A stretch of 64,000 bases of DNA from Streptomyces sp. M92 (GTDB lineage Bacteria > Actinomycetota > Actinomycetes > Streptomycetales > Streptomycetaceae), in NCBI RefSeq assembly GCF_028473745.1, contig NZ_CP101137.1, forward strand, positions 4,650,001 to 4,714,000, written 5' to 3'. A program made the position numbers and the translations under genes. The notes below the pieces were generated by a model. It made no database searches and was not told the origin of the DNA. It worked only from the letters and a program-made list of their open reading frames with translations. Positions within the stretch are counted from its first letter, which is position 1; the number at the start of each line of letters is the position of its first letter. Shown here one piece after another: positions 25,074 to 34,395 of the stretch.

Positions 25074-26231
25074 ATGTCGCAGGCAGGGACGGCGGGTCGG
25101 ACACCGGGCGCGGGCCCGCTCACCGGTGTGCGCGTGGTCGAGCTGGCCGGCATCGGCCCCGGACCCTTCGCCGCCATGCTCCTGGCCGACCTGGGCGCCG
25201 ACGTCGTCCGCGTGGACCGCCCCGGCGGCCCCGGCCTCGCGATCGACCCCGCGCACGACGTCACCAACCGCAACAAGCGGTCCGTGATCGTCGACCTGAA
25301 GGCGGCCGACGGTCCGGCCCGCGTCCTCGACCTGGCCGAACGCGCAGACGTGCTGATCGAGGGCTACCGCCCCGGCGTCGCGGAACGGCTCGGTGTCGGC
25401 CCCGGGGACTGCCACGCCCGCAACCCGCGCCTCGTCTACGGCCGCATGACCGGCTGGGGCCAGGACGGCCCGCTCGCCCAGCGCGCCGGGCACGACATCG
25501 GGTACATCGCGCTCACCGGCGCCCTCGGCATGATCGGCGCCCCCGACACGCCGCCGGCCGTACCGGCCAACCTCCTCGGCGACTACGCGGGCGGTTCCCT
25601 CTACCTGGTCGTCGGCGTACTCGCCGCCTTGCACCACGCCCGCGAGAGTGGCACCGGGCAGGTCGTGGACGCCGCCATCGTGGACGGCACCGCCCACCTC
25701 ACCTCGATGATCCACGGCATGCTGGCCGCCGGCACCTGGCAGGACCGGCGCGGCGCCAACCTCCTCGACGGCGGCTGCCCCTTCTACGGCACCTATGAGA
25801 CCGCCGACGGCCGGTACATGGCGGTCGGCGCCCTGGAGCAGCGGTTCTACGCCGCGTTCATGGAGCTCCTCGGTATCCCCGACCAGGCCCCGGCCCGCGA
25901 CGACATGGCCCGCTGGACCGAACTGCGCGAGGCCGTCGCCGCCCGCTTCAAGTCCCGTACCCGCGACGAGTGGACGGCCGTGTTCACGGACTCCGACGCC
26001 TGTGTGGCCCCCGTCCTGACGCTGCGCGAGGCCCCGCACCATCCGCACCTCGCCGCGCGCGCCACCTTCACCGACCACGGCGGCACCACCCAGCCCGCCC
26101 CCGCGCCCCGCTTCTCCGCGACTCCCGCCACCGTCCGCACCGGGCCCGCCCTGCCGGGCGCCGACACCGAGGCGGTGGCCCGCGACTGGGACGTCCCCCG
26201 GCTCGCCCCCTCATCCCGAAACCCTCAGTGA
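25074..26231 (+). CDS. CaiB/BaiF family CoA transferase or alpha-methylacyl-CoA racemase
   Basis: This 385-residue protein of the class III CoA-transferase fold begins GVRVVELAGIGPGPFAAMLLADLGADV and has NRNKRSVIVDLK, GHDIGYIALTG and GGCPFYGTYETADG. These features match alpha-methylacyl-CoA racemases more than formyl-CoA transferases. It would epimerise or exchange CoA on branched acyl chains before beta-oxidation. The ATG at 25074 follows CTGGGGG; an upstream in-frame ATG at 25038 lacks a binding site. It is the first gene of an operon with thiolase and the FadB-type protein. Confidence 0.9.
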   Translation: MSQAGTAGRTPGAGPLTGVRVVELAGIGPGPFAAMLLADLGADVVRVDRPGGPGLAIDPAHDVTNRNKRSVIVDLKAADGPARVLDLAERADVLIEGYRPGVAERLGVGPGDCHARNPRLVYGRMTGWGQDGPLAQRAGHDIGYIALTGALGMIGAPDTPPAVPANLLGDYAGGSLYLVVGVLAALHHARESGTGQVVDAAIVDGTAHLTSMIHGMLAAGTWQDRRGANLLDGGCPFYGTYETADGRYMAVGALEQRFYAAFMELLGIPDQAPARDDMARWTELREAVAARFKSRTRDEWTAVFTDSDACVAPVLTLREAPHHPHLAARATFTDHGGTTQPAPAPRFSATPATVRTGPALPGADTEAVARDWDVPRLAPSSRNPQ

Positions 26232-26242
26232 AAGGCCTGCCA

Positions 26243-27457
26243 GTGAGCACCGAAGCGTACGTGTACGACGCGATCCGCACTCCGCGCGGACGCGGCAAGG
26301 CGAACGGCGCCCTGCACGGCACGAAGCCCGTCGACCTGGTCGTCGGTCTGATCCACGAGATCCGCGCCCGTTTCCCGGACCTGGACCCCGCGGCGATCGA
26401 CGACGTCGTGCTCGGTGTCGTGGGGCCGGTCGGTGACCAGGGTTCCGACATCGCCCGCATCGCGGCGATCGCGGCCGGGTTGCCGGACACCGTGGCGGGC
26501 GTGCAGGAGAACCGCTTCTGCGCCTCGGGGCTGGAGGCCGTCAACCTGGCCGCCGCCAAGGTCCGCTCGGGGTGGGAGGACCTGGTCCTCGCGGGCGGCG
26601 TCGAGTCGATGTCCCGGGTGCCCATGGCCTCGGACGGCGGCGCCTGGTTCAACGACCCGATGACCAACCTCGCCACCAACTTCGTGCCGCAGGGCATCGG
26701 CGCGGACCTGATCGCCACCATCGAGGGCTTCTCGCGCCGCGACGCCGACGAGTACGCGGCCCTCTCCCAGGAGCGCGCGGCCACCGCCTGGAAGGAGAAC
26801 CGCTTCGAGCGGTCCGTGGTGCCCGTGAAGGACCGCGCCGGTCTCACCGTCCTGGACCACGACGAGCATCTGCGGCCGGGCACGACCGCCGACTCCCTGG
26901 CGAAGCTCAAGCCGTCCTTCGCCGACATCGGTGAACTCGGCGGGTTCGACGCGGTGGCGCTGCAGAAGTACCACTGGGTGGAGAAGATCGACCACGTGCA
27001 CCACGCGGGCAACTCGTCCGGGATCGTGGACGGCGCGTCCCTGGTCGCCATCGGGTCCAGGGAGGTCGGCGACCGCTACGGGCTGCGGCCCCGCGCCCGG
27101 ATCGTGTCCGCCGCCGTCTCGGGGTCCGAGCCCACGATCATGCTCACGGGGCCGGCCCCGGCGACGCGGAAGGCGCTGGCCAAGGCGGGGCTGACGATCG
27201 ACGACATCGACCTGGTCGAGATCAACGAGGCGTTCGCGGCGGTGGTCCTGCGTTTCGTGAAGGACATGGGCCTGTCCCTGGACAAGGTCAACGTCAACGG
27301 CGGCGCGATCGCGCTCGGTCACCCCCTCGGTGCCACCGGCGCGATGATCCTGGGCACCCTCGTGGACGAACTGGAGCGCCAGGACAAGCGGTACGGCCTC
27401 GCCACCCTCTGCGTGGGCGGCGGCATGGGCATCGCCACCATCGTCGAACGCGTCTGA
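26243..27457 (+). CDS. Acetyl-CoA C-acetyltransferase (thiolase), FadA type
   Basis: This 404-residue thiolase carries out the last step of beta-oxidation, cleaving 3-ketoacyl-CoA with CoA. The nucleophile is in ENRFCASGLEAVNLA (Cys near residue 90), the active His in VNGGAIALGHPLGATGA and the second Cys in LCVGGGMG near the end. The GTG at 26243 gives the family start STEAYVYDAIRTP; an in-frame GTG at 26228 overlaps the previous stop as GTGA and may provide coupling. The FadB-type gene follows after 55 bases, so the two probably form an alpha-beta complex. Confidence 0.93.
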   Translation: MSTEAYVYDAIRTPRGRGKANGALHGTKPVDLVVGLIHEIRARFPDLDPAAIDDVVLGVVGPVGDQGSDIARIAAIAAGLPDTVAGVQENRFCASGLEAVNLAAAKVRSGWEDLVLAGGVESMSRVPMASDGGAWFNDPMTNLATNFVPQGIGADLIATIEGFSRRDADEYAALSQERAATAWKENRFERSVVPVKDRAGLTVLDHDEHLRPGTTADSLAKLKPSFADIGELGGFDAVALQKYHWVEKIDHVHHAGNSSGIVDGASLVAIGSREVGDRYGLRPRARIVSAAVSGSEPTIMLTGPAPATRKALAKAGLTIDDIDLVEINEAFAAVVLRFVKDMGLSLDKVNVNGGAIALGHPLGATGAMILGTLVDELERQDKRYGLATLCVGGGMGIATIVERV

Positions 27458-27512
27458 CCCCCTTCCCGACGGACCCCGACGGACCAAGACGGATCACCTG
27501 GAGCACACCTTC

Positions 27513-29696
27513 ATGACCACCACCGAGTCCACCACCATCCGCTGGGAACAGGACGACACCGGGATCGTCACCCTCGTCCTCGACGACCCCGACCAGTCCG
27601 CCAACACCATGAACCAGGCGTTCCGCGAGTCGCTCGCGGCGATCACCGACCGCCTGGAGGCCGAGAAGGACGACATCCGCGGCGTCATCCTCACCTCCGC
27701 CAAGAAGACCTTCTTCGCCGGCGGCGACCTGCGCGACCTGATCCGCGTCACCCCCGAGACCGCGCAGGACCTCTTCGACGGCGGCATGGCGATCAAGCGG
27801 AACCTGCGCCGCATCGAGACCCTCGGCAAGCCCGTCGTCGCCGCCATGAACGGCGCGGCCCTCGGCGGCGGCTACGAGATCGCCCTCGCCTGCCACCACC
27901 GCGTCGCCCTGGACGCCCCCGGCTCCAAGATCGGCTGCCCCGAGGTCACCCTCGGCCTGCTGCCCGGGGGCGGCGGCGTCGTCCGCACCGTCCGGATGCT
28001 CGGCATCACCGACGCGCTCCTCAAGGTGCTCCTCCAGGGCACCCAGTACAACCCGCGCCGCGCCCAGGAGAACGGCCTGGTCGACGAGGTCGCCGACAGC
28101 CGCGAGGACATGCTCGCCAAGGCCCGCGCCTTCATCGACGCCAACCCCGAGTCCGTCCAGCCCTGGGACAGGCCCGGCTACCGCATCCCCGGCGGCACCC
28201 CGTCCCACCCGAAGTTCGCGGCCAACCTGCCCGCCTTCCCGGCCAACCTGCGCAAGCAGACCAACGGCGCCCCCTACCCGGCGCCGCGCAACATCATGGC
28301 CGCCGCCGTCGAGGGCTCCCAGGTCGACTTCGAGACCGCCCAGGTAATTGAGGCCCGCTACTTCGTCGAGCTGGCCGCCGGACAGACGTCGAAGAACATG
28401 ATCCAGGCGTTCTTCTTCGACCTCCAGGCCGTCAACTCCGGCGCCAACCGCCCTCAGGGCGTCGAGCCCCGCAAGGTGACCAAGGTGGCTGTCCTGGGCG
28501 CGGGGATGATGGGTGCGGGCATCGCGTATTCGTGTGCCCGCGCGGGCATCGAGGTCGTCCTGAAGGACGTGTCGCTGGAGTCGGCGCTCAAGGGCAAGGG
28601 CTACTCGGAGAAGCTCTGCAGCAAGGCCGTGGCCAAGGGCCGTACGAGCCAGGAGAAGGCCGACGCGCTGCTCGCCCGCATCACCCCGACCGCGGAGGCG
28701 GCCGACCTCGCGGGCTGTGACGCGGTCATCGAGGCGGTCTTCGAGGACACCTCGCTCAAGCACAAGGTGTTCCAGGAGATCCAGGACGTCGTCGCCCCGG
28801 ACGCGCTGCTGTGCTCCAACACCTCCACGCTCCCCATCACCGCGCTGGCCGAGGGCGTCGAGCGGCAGGCCGACTTCATCGGACTGCACTTCTTCTCGCC
28901 GGTCGACAAGATGCCGCTGGTGGAGATCATCAAGGGTGAGCGGACCGGGGACGAGGCGCTGGCGCGGGCCTTCGACCTGGTCCGGCAGATCAACAAGACC
29001 CCGATCGTGGTCAACGACTCGCGGGGCTTCTTCACCTCCCGGGTCATCGGTCACTTCATCAACGAGGGCGTCGCGATGGTCGGCGAGGGCGTCGAGCCCG
29101 CCTCCGTCGAGCAGGCCGCGGCCCAGGCCGGCTACCCGGCCAAGGTCCTGTCCCTGATGGACGAACTCACCCTCACCCTGCCCCGCAGGATCCGGGGCGA
29201 GACGAAGCGGGCCGTGGAGGAGGCCGGCGGCACCTGGACCGCGCACCCCGCCGAGGCCGTCATCGACCGCATGGTCGACGAGTTCCGGCGCCCCGGCCGC
29301 AGCGGCGGCGCCGGCTTCTACGAGTACGGCGAGGACGGCAAGCGCGCCGGTCTGTGGCCGGGCCTGCGCGAGCACTTCACGAAGCCGGGCCACGAGATCC
29401 CCTTCGCGGACATGCAGGAACGGATGCTCTTCTCGGAGGCGCTCGACACGGTGAAACTCCTGGAGGAGGGCGTACTGACGTCCGTCGCCGACGCCAACAT
29501 CGGCTCCATCCTCGGCATCGGCTTCCCCGGCTGGACCGGCGGCGTCCTCCAGTACGTCAACGGCTACGAGGGCGGCCTGCCCGGCTTCGTCGCCCGCGCC
29601 CGTGAGCTGGCCGACCGTTACGGCGAGCGCTTCACGCCGCCCGCGCTGCTGGTGGAGAAGGCGGAGAAGGGGGAGGTCTTCACCGACGGCCGCTGA
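27513..29696 (+). CDS. Enoyl-CoA hydratase / 3-hydroxyacyl-CoA dehydrogenase, FadB type
   Basis: This 727-residue bifunctional beta-oxidation protein has an N-terminal crotonase domain (about 10-200) with the oxyanion-hole segments KKTFFAGGDLRD and NGAALGGGYEIALA and the catalytic Glu in SKIGCPEVTLGLLPGGGG. An NAD-binding domain begins VAVLGAGMMGAGIAYSCARAG near residue 327. The dehydrogenase His is in GLHFFSPVDKMPLVE, and two C-terminal helical domains follow. The Cys/Gly-rich hydratase region is intact. GGATCACCTGGAG precedes the ATG. It works with the thiolase encoded just upstream; the MerR gene converges on its end. Confidence 0.95.
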   Translation: MTTTESTTIRWEQDDTGIVTLVLDDPDQSANTMNQAFRESLAAITDRLEAEKDDIRGVILTSAKKTFFAGGDLRDLIRVTPETAQDLFDGGMAIKRNLRRIETLGKPVVAAMNGAALGGGYEIALACHHRVALDAPGSKIGCPEVTLGLLPGGGGVVRTVRMLGITDALLKVLLQGTQYNPRRAQENGLVDEVADSREDMLAKARAFIDANPESVQPWDRPGYRIPGGTPSHPKFAANLPAFPANLRKQTNGAPYPAPRNIMAAAVEGSQVDFETAQVIEARYFVELAAGQTSKNMIQAFFFDLQAVNSGANRPQGVEPRKVTKVAVLGAGMMGAGIAYSCARAGIEVVLKDVSLESALKGKGYSEKLCSKAVAKGRTSQEKADALLARITPTAEAADLAGCDAVIEAVFEDTSLKHKVFQEIQDVVAPDALLCSNTSTLPITALAEGVERQADFIGLHFFSPVDKMPLVEIIKGERTGDEALARAFDLVRQINKTPIVVNDSRGFFTSRVIGHFINEGVAMVGEGVEPASVEQAAAQAGYPAKVLSLMDELTLTLPRRIRGETKRAVEEAGGTWTAHPAEAVIDRMVDEFRRPGRSGGAGFYEYGEDGKRAGLWPGLREHFTKPGHEIPFADMQERMLFSEALDTVKLLEEGVLTSVADANIGSILGIGFPGWTGGVLQYVNGYEGGLPGFVARARELADRYGERFTPPALLVEKAEKGEVFTDGR

Positions 29697-29712
29697 GCCG
29701 CCTGTCCGGCTG

Positions 29713-29740
29713 AGGAGGCCGGATCATGCACCGGCCTCCT
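29713..29740. terminator. Hairpin terminator between fad operon and MerR gene
   Basis: AGGAGGCCGG (29713-29722) pairs perfectly with CCGGCCTCCT (29731-29740) around an 8-base loop. It begins 17 bases after the FadB-type stop and its right arm lies within the last codons of the convergent MerR gene, so it can end transcription in both directions. Confidence 0.75.
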
Positions 29741-30446
29741 TGTCGAGCCACTCCCGAAGCTCCTCGCGCAGTGACCGCTGGAACGTGGTCAGCAGCGCCT
29801 GCACCACGAGCGGGTGCATGTGGGCGGACAGGGACCGCACGTCCCGCGCGTCGCGTTCGGCGACCGCGTCGCGCAGCAGCCGCGACAGCTCCCGCGCGGC
29901 GGCGCGGGAGTGTTCGAGGAGGGCGGTGCGGGCGGCGAGGACCGTCTCGGGGGAGAAGGGCACGTCGAGCAGTTCGACACCGAGCCGGAGCAGGCCGGCG
30001 TCGACGCGGTAGCCGTCGCCGTCGGGCACCACGACGTCCATCGCGCCGAGCCGGTCCACCTCCGCGTCGGTCAGCGGCCGGCCCGCCCGCCTGCCCAGCT
30101 CCTCGCGGGTGACCCGCTCCACCGTCTCCGGCGCCCAGGAGGCCACCACCGCGCGGTGCAGCGCCAGGTCGTGGGCGCTCAGGTCCGGCGGCAGCTGCTT
30201 CAGGTACCGCTCGATCGCGGCCAGCGTCATGCCCTGGTGCTGCAGCTCCTCGATCAGCGCCAGCCGGGCCAGGTGCTCCCCGCCGTAGCGCCCCACCCGG
30301 CGGGGGCCGATCACCGGCGGCGGCAGCAGCCCCTTGGTGCCGTAGAAACGGACCGTGCGCACCGTGACACCGGCCCGCGCGGCCAGCTCGTCGATCGTGA
30401 GGGACTGCTCCCCGGTGTCGGCCGCCTCGGTGTCGCTCGTCGTCAT
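29724..30446 (-). CDS. MerR-family transcriptional regulator
   Basis: This 240-residue regulator has an N-terminal winged helix (LTIDELAARAGVTVRTVRFYGTKGLLPPP, about residues 16-44), the HLARLALIEELQHQGMTLAAIERYL segment and a long helical C-terminal domain of about 150 residues without metal-binding cysteines. An organic effector, possibly an acyl-CoA, is therefore more likely than a metal. The ATG at 30446 is preceded by a weak binding site. The gene converges on the beta-oxidation operon, which is its most plausible target, although its own promoter region with several CACC-containing dyads suggests autoregulation. Confidence 0.9.
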   Translation of the reverse strand: MTTSDTEAADTGEQSLTIDELAARAGVTVRTVRFYGTKGLLPPPVIGPRRVGRYGGEHLARLALIEELQHQGMTLAAIERYLKQLPPDLSAHDLALHRAVVASWAPETVERVTREELGRRAGRPLTDAEVDRLGAMDVVVPDGDGYRVDAGLLRLGVELLDVPFSPETVLAARTALLEHSRAAARELSRLLRDAVAERDARDVRSLSAHMHPLVVQALLTTFQRSLREELREWLDKEAGA

Positions 30447-30503
30447 GTGCAGCAGTATCGCTGTCTCACCAATGCTGTGACACCACCCGTGCACCACACC
30501 TGT

Positions 30504-30516
30504 GCACCACTGGTGC
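30504..30516. promoter_or_regulatory. Dyad GCACCA-C-TGGTGC upstream of MerR gene
   Basis: A perfect 6-bp dyad with one central base lies 58-70 bases before the MerR start, and GTGCACCAC occurs twice nearby (30490-30498 and 30503-30511). MerR proteins bind dyads between the -35 and -10 elements. A second dyad, GACATG-n8-CATGTC at 30563-30582, lies between this one and the permease gene. The region 30447-30701 holds no gene. Confidence 0.35.
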
Positions 30517-30701
30517 GTCAGGTGGAGACCGCTGGTGGATCATGTGAGAAGTCACGCTGTGTGACATGAGACACCGCATGTCTACGCAGCGTTGTGGGAA
30601 GGTGCTGCGTCGGTCTGTGCCGCGAGGGTGGTGCGGGCCTTGGCACTGTACGGACGACCTGGGCACATACCGCCCGGGCGCACCAGAGAGTGGAACCACC
30701 C

Positions 30702-32168
30702 GTGAGCAAGGACGCCGTCGCCACGGCACCGGCCGCCGCCCACCCACCGGCGGCCGAACGACCCGCGGACGCGGGCGACGCCGGTTACAGCAAGGACCTC
30801 AAGGCCCGCCACGTCAACATGATCGCCATCGGCGGCGCGATCGGCACCGGCCTCTTCCTCGGCGCCGGCGGGCGCCTGCGCGACGCCGGACCGGCGCTCG
30901 CGATCGCCTACCTCGTGGCCGGCGTCTTCGCCTTCTTCGTCGTCAAGGCGCTCGGCGAGCTGGTGCTCTACCGGCCCTCGTCCGGATCCTTCGTGTCGTA
31001 CGCGCGCGAGTTCCTCGGTGAGAAGGGCGCCTACGTCGCCGGCTGGATGTACTTCCTGAACTGGTCGACGACCGGCATCGCCGACATCACCGCGATCGCG
31101 CTCTACACGCACTACTGGAGCATGTTCACGAGCATCCCCCAATGGGTGCTCGCCCTGATCGCCCTCGCGGTGGTCCTGGCCGTGAACCTCATCTCGGTGA
31201 AGATCTTCGGCGAGATGGAGTTCTGGTTCGCGATCGTCAAGGTCGCCACCCTCGTCGCCTTCATGCTGATCGGCATCTTCCTGCTCGCCACCCAGCACGA
31301 GGTGGCCGGGCAGACCCCGGGTCCGGGCATGATCACCGACCACGGCGGCATCCTCCCGCACGGCGTGATGCCCGTGGTCCTCGTCATGCAGGGCGTGATC
31401 TTCTCCTACGCCGCCCTGGAGCTGGTCGGCGTCGCCGCCGGGGAGACCGCCGAACCGCACAGGATCGTGCCCCGCGCGGTGAACTCGATCATGTGGCGGG
31501 TCGCCCTCTTCTACGTCGGCTCGGTCGTCCTCCTGGCCCTGCTGCTGCCGAGCTCGCTCTACTCGGGCGACGAGAGCCCCTTCGTCACGGTGCTGTCGGG
31601 GATCGGCGTGCCGGCCGCCGGTGACGTGATGAACCTCGTCGTCCTCACCGCCGCGATGTCGTCCCTGAACTCCGGCCTGTACTCCACAGGCCGCATCCTG
31701 CGCTCCATGGCGATGTCGGGCTCCGCGCCCAGGTTCACCGGTGTGATGAGCCGCAGCCAGGTCCCCTACGGCGGCATCCTGCTCACCTGCGCGGTCTGCG
31801 TCCTCGGTGTCGGGCTGAACTACCTGGTGCCGAACAAGGCCTTCGAGATCGTCCTGAACGTCGCCTCCCTGGGCATCATCAGCACCTGGGTGATCATCAT
31901 GATCTGCCACCTGGTGTTCGTGCGCCGGGCGCGTGCGGGCCTGGTCGAGCGGCCGCACTTCCGGCTGCCCGGCAGCCCCGTCACGGAGATCGTCACGATC
32001 GCCTTCCTGCTGGCGGTCATCGGCCTGATGTGGAACGACGAGGAGGTCGGCCGTAAGACCGTGCTGCTGGTGCCGGTGATCGCGGTGATGCTGGTGGCCG
32101 GCTGGTTCGGCGTCCGGCGCCGGGTGGCGCGCAATGCCGAGCAGGAGCCGTCGGCGCTGAGGAAGTAG
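30702..32168 (+). CDS. ansP: L-asparagine permease (APC family)
   Basis: This 488-residue transporter has about 12 membrane spans of the amino acid-polyamine-organocation family. It begins with the typical KDLKARHVNMIAIGGAIGTGLFLG and carries YFLNWSTTGIADITAIALYTHYW, GVIFSYAALELVGVAAGET and SSLNSGLYSTGRILRSMAMSG. These segments closely follow E. coli AnsP, hence the asparagine assignment; other amide amino acids remain possible. The GTG at 30702 gives a 35-residue hydrophilic leader before the first conserved segment and follows GAGAGTGGA. It stands alone, divergent from the MerR gene. Confidence 0.9.
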   Translation: MSKDAVATAPAAAHPPAAERPADAGDAGYSKDLKARHVNMIAIGGAIGTGLFLGAGGRLRDAGPALAIAYLVAGVFAFFVVKALGELVLYRPSSGSFVSYAREFLGEKGAYVAGWMYFLNWSTTGIADITAIALYTHYWSMFTSIPQWVLALIALAVVLAVNLISVKIFGEMEFWFAIVKVATLVAFMLIGIFLLATQHEVAGQTPGPGMITDHGGILPHGVMPVVLVMQGVIFSYAALELVGVAAGETAEPHRIVPRAVNSIMWRVALFYVGSVVLLALLLPSSLYSGDESPFVTVLSGIGVPAAGDVMNLVVLTAAMSSLNSGLYSTGRILRSMAMSGSAPRFTGVMSRSQVPYGGILLTCAVCVLGVGLNYLVPNKAFEIVLNVASLGIISTWVIIMICHLVFVRRARAGLVERPHFRLPGSPVTEIVTIAFLLAVIGLMWNDEEVGRKTVLLVPVIAVMLVAGWFGVRRRVARNAEQEPSALRK

Positions 32169-32210
32169 CGACGCCGGGTCACTGTCAGTGGTGGCTCCTA
32201 CGGTGGTGCC

Positions 32211-32696
32211 ATGTCGGAGATCAGGTATGTCCGGGGTGACGCCACCGTCCCGTCGGTCAAGGGCGTCAAGGTGATCGCCCACGTCTGCAACGACCTCGGC
32301 GGCTGGGGCAAGGGCTTCGTCCTCGCCGTATCGCGCCGCTGGCCGGAGCCCGAGGCGGCCTACCGAGCCTGGCACCGCGACCGCGCGTCCAACGACTTCG
32401 GGCTCGGCGCGGCCCAGTTCGTCCAGGTCGAGCCGTATGTCTGGGTGGCCAACATGATCGGCCAGCGCGGTACCCGGACCGGCAGCAAGGGCGCCCCGGT
32501 GCGCTACGAGGCGATCGACACCGCGCTCGGCCGCCTCGCCGACAGGGCGGCCGAGCTCGACGCGTCCGTGCACATGCCCCGCATAGGCTGCGGCCTGGCC
32601 GGCGGCAAGTGGTCCCGGATCGAACCACTGATCACCGACCGCCTCGCCCATCGCGGCATCCCCGTGACCGTCTACGACCACGGGGACACCGCCTGA
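32211..32696 (+). CDS. Macro domain protein (ADP-ribose binding or hydrolysing)
   Basis: This 161-residue protein is a single macro domain. Its start IRYVRGDATVPSVKGVKVIAHVCNDLGGWGKGF contains the ribose/diphosphate-binding loop and the Asn-Asp pair of ADP-ribose-1''-phosphate phosphatases of the Poa1p/TARG type, and IGCGLAGGKW forms the second phosphate loop. It could remove ADP-ribose from proteins or nucleic acids or hydrolyse Appr-1''-p. ATG 32211 fits the family start. No ADP-ribosyltransferase is adjacent. It converges on the M1 peptidase; a short CTGACC/GGTCAG dyad lies between them. Confidence 0.92.
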   Translation: MSEIRYVRGDATVPSVKGVKVIAHVCNDLGGWGKGFVLAVSRRWPEPEAAYRAWHRDRASNDFGLGAAQFVQVEPYVWVANMIGQRGTRTGSKGAPVRYEAIDTALGRLADRAAELDASVHMPRIGCGLAGGKWSRIEPLITDRLAHRGIPVTVYDHGDTA

Positions 32697-32717
32697 GCCA
32701 CCCCCTGACCCCGCCGG

Positions 32718-34211
32718 TCAGTGCCGGTGCACGTCGTTCGTCGCGGCGATCTTCCGCCACGACCGGGGCTGCGGGGGCGTGTCCGCCGCCTTCGTGAGGG
32801 ACGCCGCGCGCGCTGCCGGGGCGCCCGGCTTCGACGGCTGGAACAGCCAGGTGTCGAACAGCGCGGCCAGCGGCTCGCCGGACACCTCCTCGGCGTACCG
32901 CCGGAAGTCGGCGACCGACGCGTTGCCGTGGGCGTACTTCGCGGGCCAGCCCTTCAGGATCGCGAAGAAGTCCTCGTCCCCGACCTCGTTGCGCAGCGCG
33001 TGGACGGCCAGCGCGCCCCGGTCGTAGACCGCGATGTCGAACTGGTTCTCGGGCCCCGGATCACCGGGCCGCACCGACCAGAAGGGGTCGTCGGCCGGGT
33101 GGTAGGCGTACGTGTAGTCGGCCAGTTCCTGGGCCGTGCCCTCACCCTCGTGCTCGGACCACAGCCACTGGGCGTATCGCGCGAAGCCCTCGTTGATCCA
33201 GATGTCCTTCCAGCCGCGCACGGAGACCAGGTCGCCGTACCACTGGTGGGCCAGCTCATGCACGACGACGGACACGTTGGAACCGTTCGCGAACTGCCGG
33301 GGGCTGTAGAACGGCCGGGTCTGCGTCTCCAGCGCGTACCCGGTGTCCGTGTTCGGCACGTACCCGCCGAGCGCGTTGAACGGGTAGGGCCCGAAGTAAC
33401 CGCTCAGCCAGTCGGCGACCTCCCCGGTCCGCTCCACGCTGGCCCGTGCCGCGCCGTCGTTCGCGCCCAGGTCCTCGCTGTAGGCGTTGACGACCGGGAT
33501 GCCGCTCTCGGTGGTGCCGGTGGTGAGGTCGAAGCGCCCGACCGCCAGCGTCGCCAGATAGGTGGCCTGCGGCTTGTCGGACCGCCAGTTCCAGCGGGTC
33601 CAGCCGAGCCGTGAGCGCTTCGACTGGAGCGTGCCGTTGGAGATGGCCTGGGTGCCGTCCGGCACCTGCACCGACACGTCGAAGGTGGCCTTGTCCAGCG
33701 GGTGGTCGTTGCTGGGGAACCACCACCAGGCGGCCTCGGGCTCGTTAGCGGCGACGCCGCCGTCCGGGGTGCGGTGCCAGCTGGTGAAGCCGTACGCCTC
33801 CTTCGAGGACGGCACCCCGCTGTACCGGACCACGACGGTGACCCGGCTGTCCTTCGCCAGCGGGCGCTTCGGGGTGATCTCCAGCTCGTGCTCGCCCGAG
33901 GTCGTGAACGACGCCTTCGCGCCGTTGACCCGCACCTCGCCGACGTCCAGCAGGAAGTCCAGATTGAACCGCGACAGGTCCTCCGTGGTCCGGGCCAGGA
34001 TCGTCGCCGTACCTTCCAGCCGGTCCGAGTCCGGCCGGTACTTCAGGCGCAGGTCGTAGTGCGAGACGTCGTATCCGCCGTTGCCGTAGGCCGGGTAGTA
34101 GGGGTCGCCGATGCCCGGCGCGCCGGGGGAGTGGGCCGCCGCCGAGGCCGGGATCGCCAGCAGGACGGAGGCGGCGCCCAGTGCGCCCGGCACGATGATT
34201 CTGCGGTGCAC
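32718..34211 (-). CDS. Secreted M1-family zinc metallopeptidase
   Basis: This 497-residue aminopeptidase-like protein has a signal peptide (residues 1-26). The N-terminal beta domain includes YRPDSDRLEGTATI, and the gluzincin core has VVHELAHQWYGDLV with the third zinc ligand in WINEGFARYAQWLW. The substrate-recognition segment before the zinc site is GGYVPNTDTGYALETQTR instead of the classical GAMEN, as in other actinobacterial members. It probably trims extracellular peptides. The ATG at 34211 follows GGAGCTTTC. It faces away from the S15/M14 peptidase operon, so three secreted peptidases share one promoter region. Confidence 0.93.
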   Translation of the reverse strand: MHRRIIVPGALGAASVLLAIPASAAAHSPGAPGIGDPYYPAYGNGGYDVSHYDLRLKYRPDSDRLEGTATILARTTEDLSRFNLDFLLDVGEVRVNGAKASFTTSGEHELEITPKRPLAKDSRVTVVVRYSGVPSSKEAYGFTSWHRTPDGGVAANEPEAAWWWFPSNDHPLDKATFDVSVQVPDGTQAISNGTLQSKRSRLGWTRWNWRSDKPQATYLATLAVGRFDLTTGTTESGIPVVNAYSEDLGANDGAARASVERTGEVADWLSGYFGPYPFNALGGYVPNTDTGYALETQTRPFYSPRQFANGSNVSVVVHELAHQWYGDLVSVRGWKDIWINEGFARYAQWLWSEHEGEGTAQELADYTYAYHPADDPFWSVRPGDPGPENQFDIAVYDRGALAVHALRNEVGDEDFFAILKGWPAKYAHGNASVADFRRYAEEVSGEPLAALFDTWLFQPSKPGAPAARAASLTKAADTPPQPRSWRKIAATNDVHRH

Positions 34212-34395
34212 GAAAGCTCCAAGTCGTAGGGTCTCGAAGTCTGTTCGCAGCCTATTCAGCTCCGGTGCGCCCGGTCATGTCCACGGCCACCCCTGTCACA
34301 CGATCGCCATCCGGCCGACATGAGACCCCCTGCCGTCACGAGGCCCGCGGCCGTCACGCGCCCCCGAACGCCCTCTTCTGCACGGGAGTTGACCG

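Noticed and set aside
27294..29393. A 699-codon open frame antisense to the FadB-type gene
   Set aside because: Same composition artefact; the plus strand carries full catalytic motifs.
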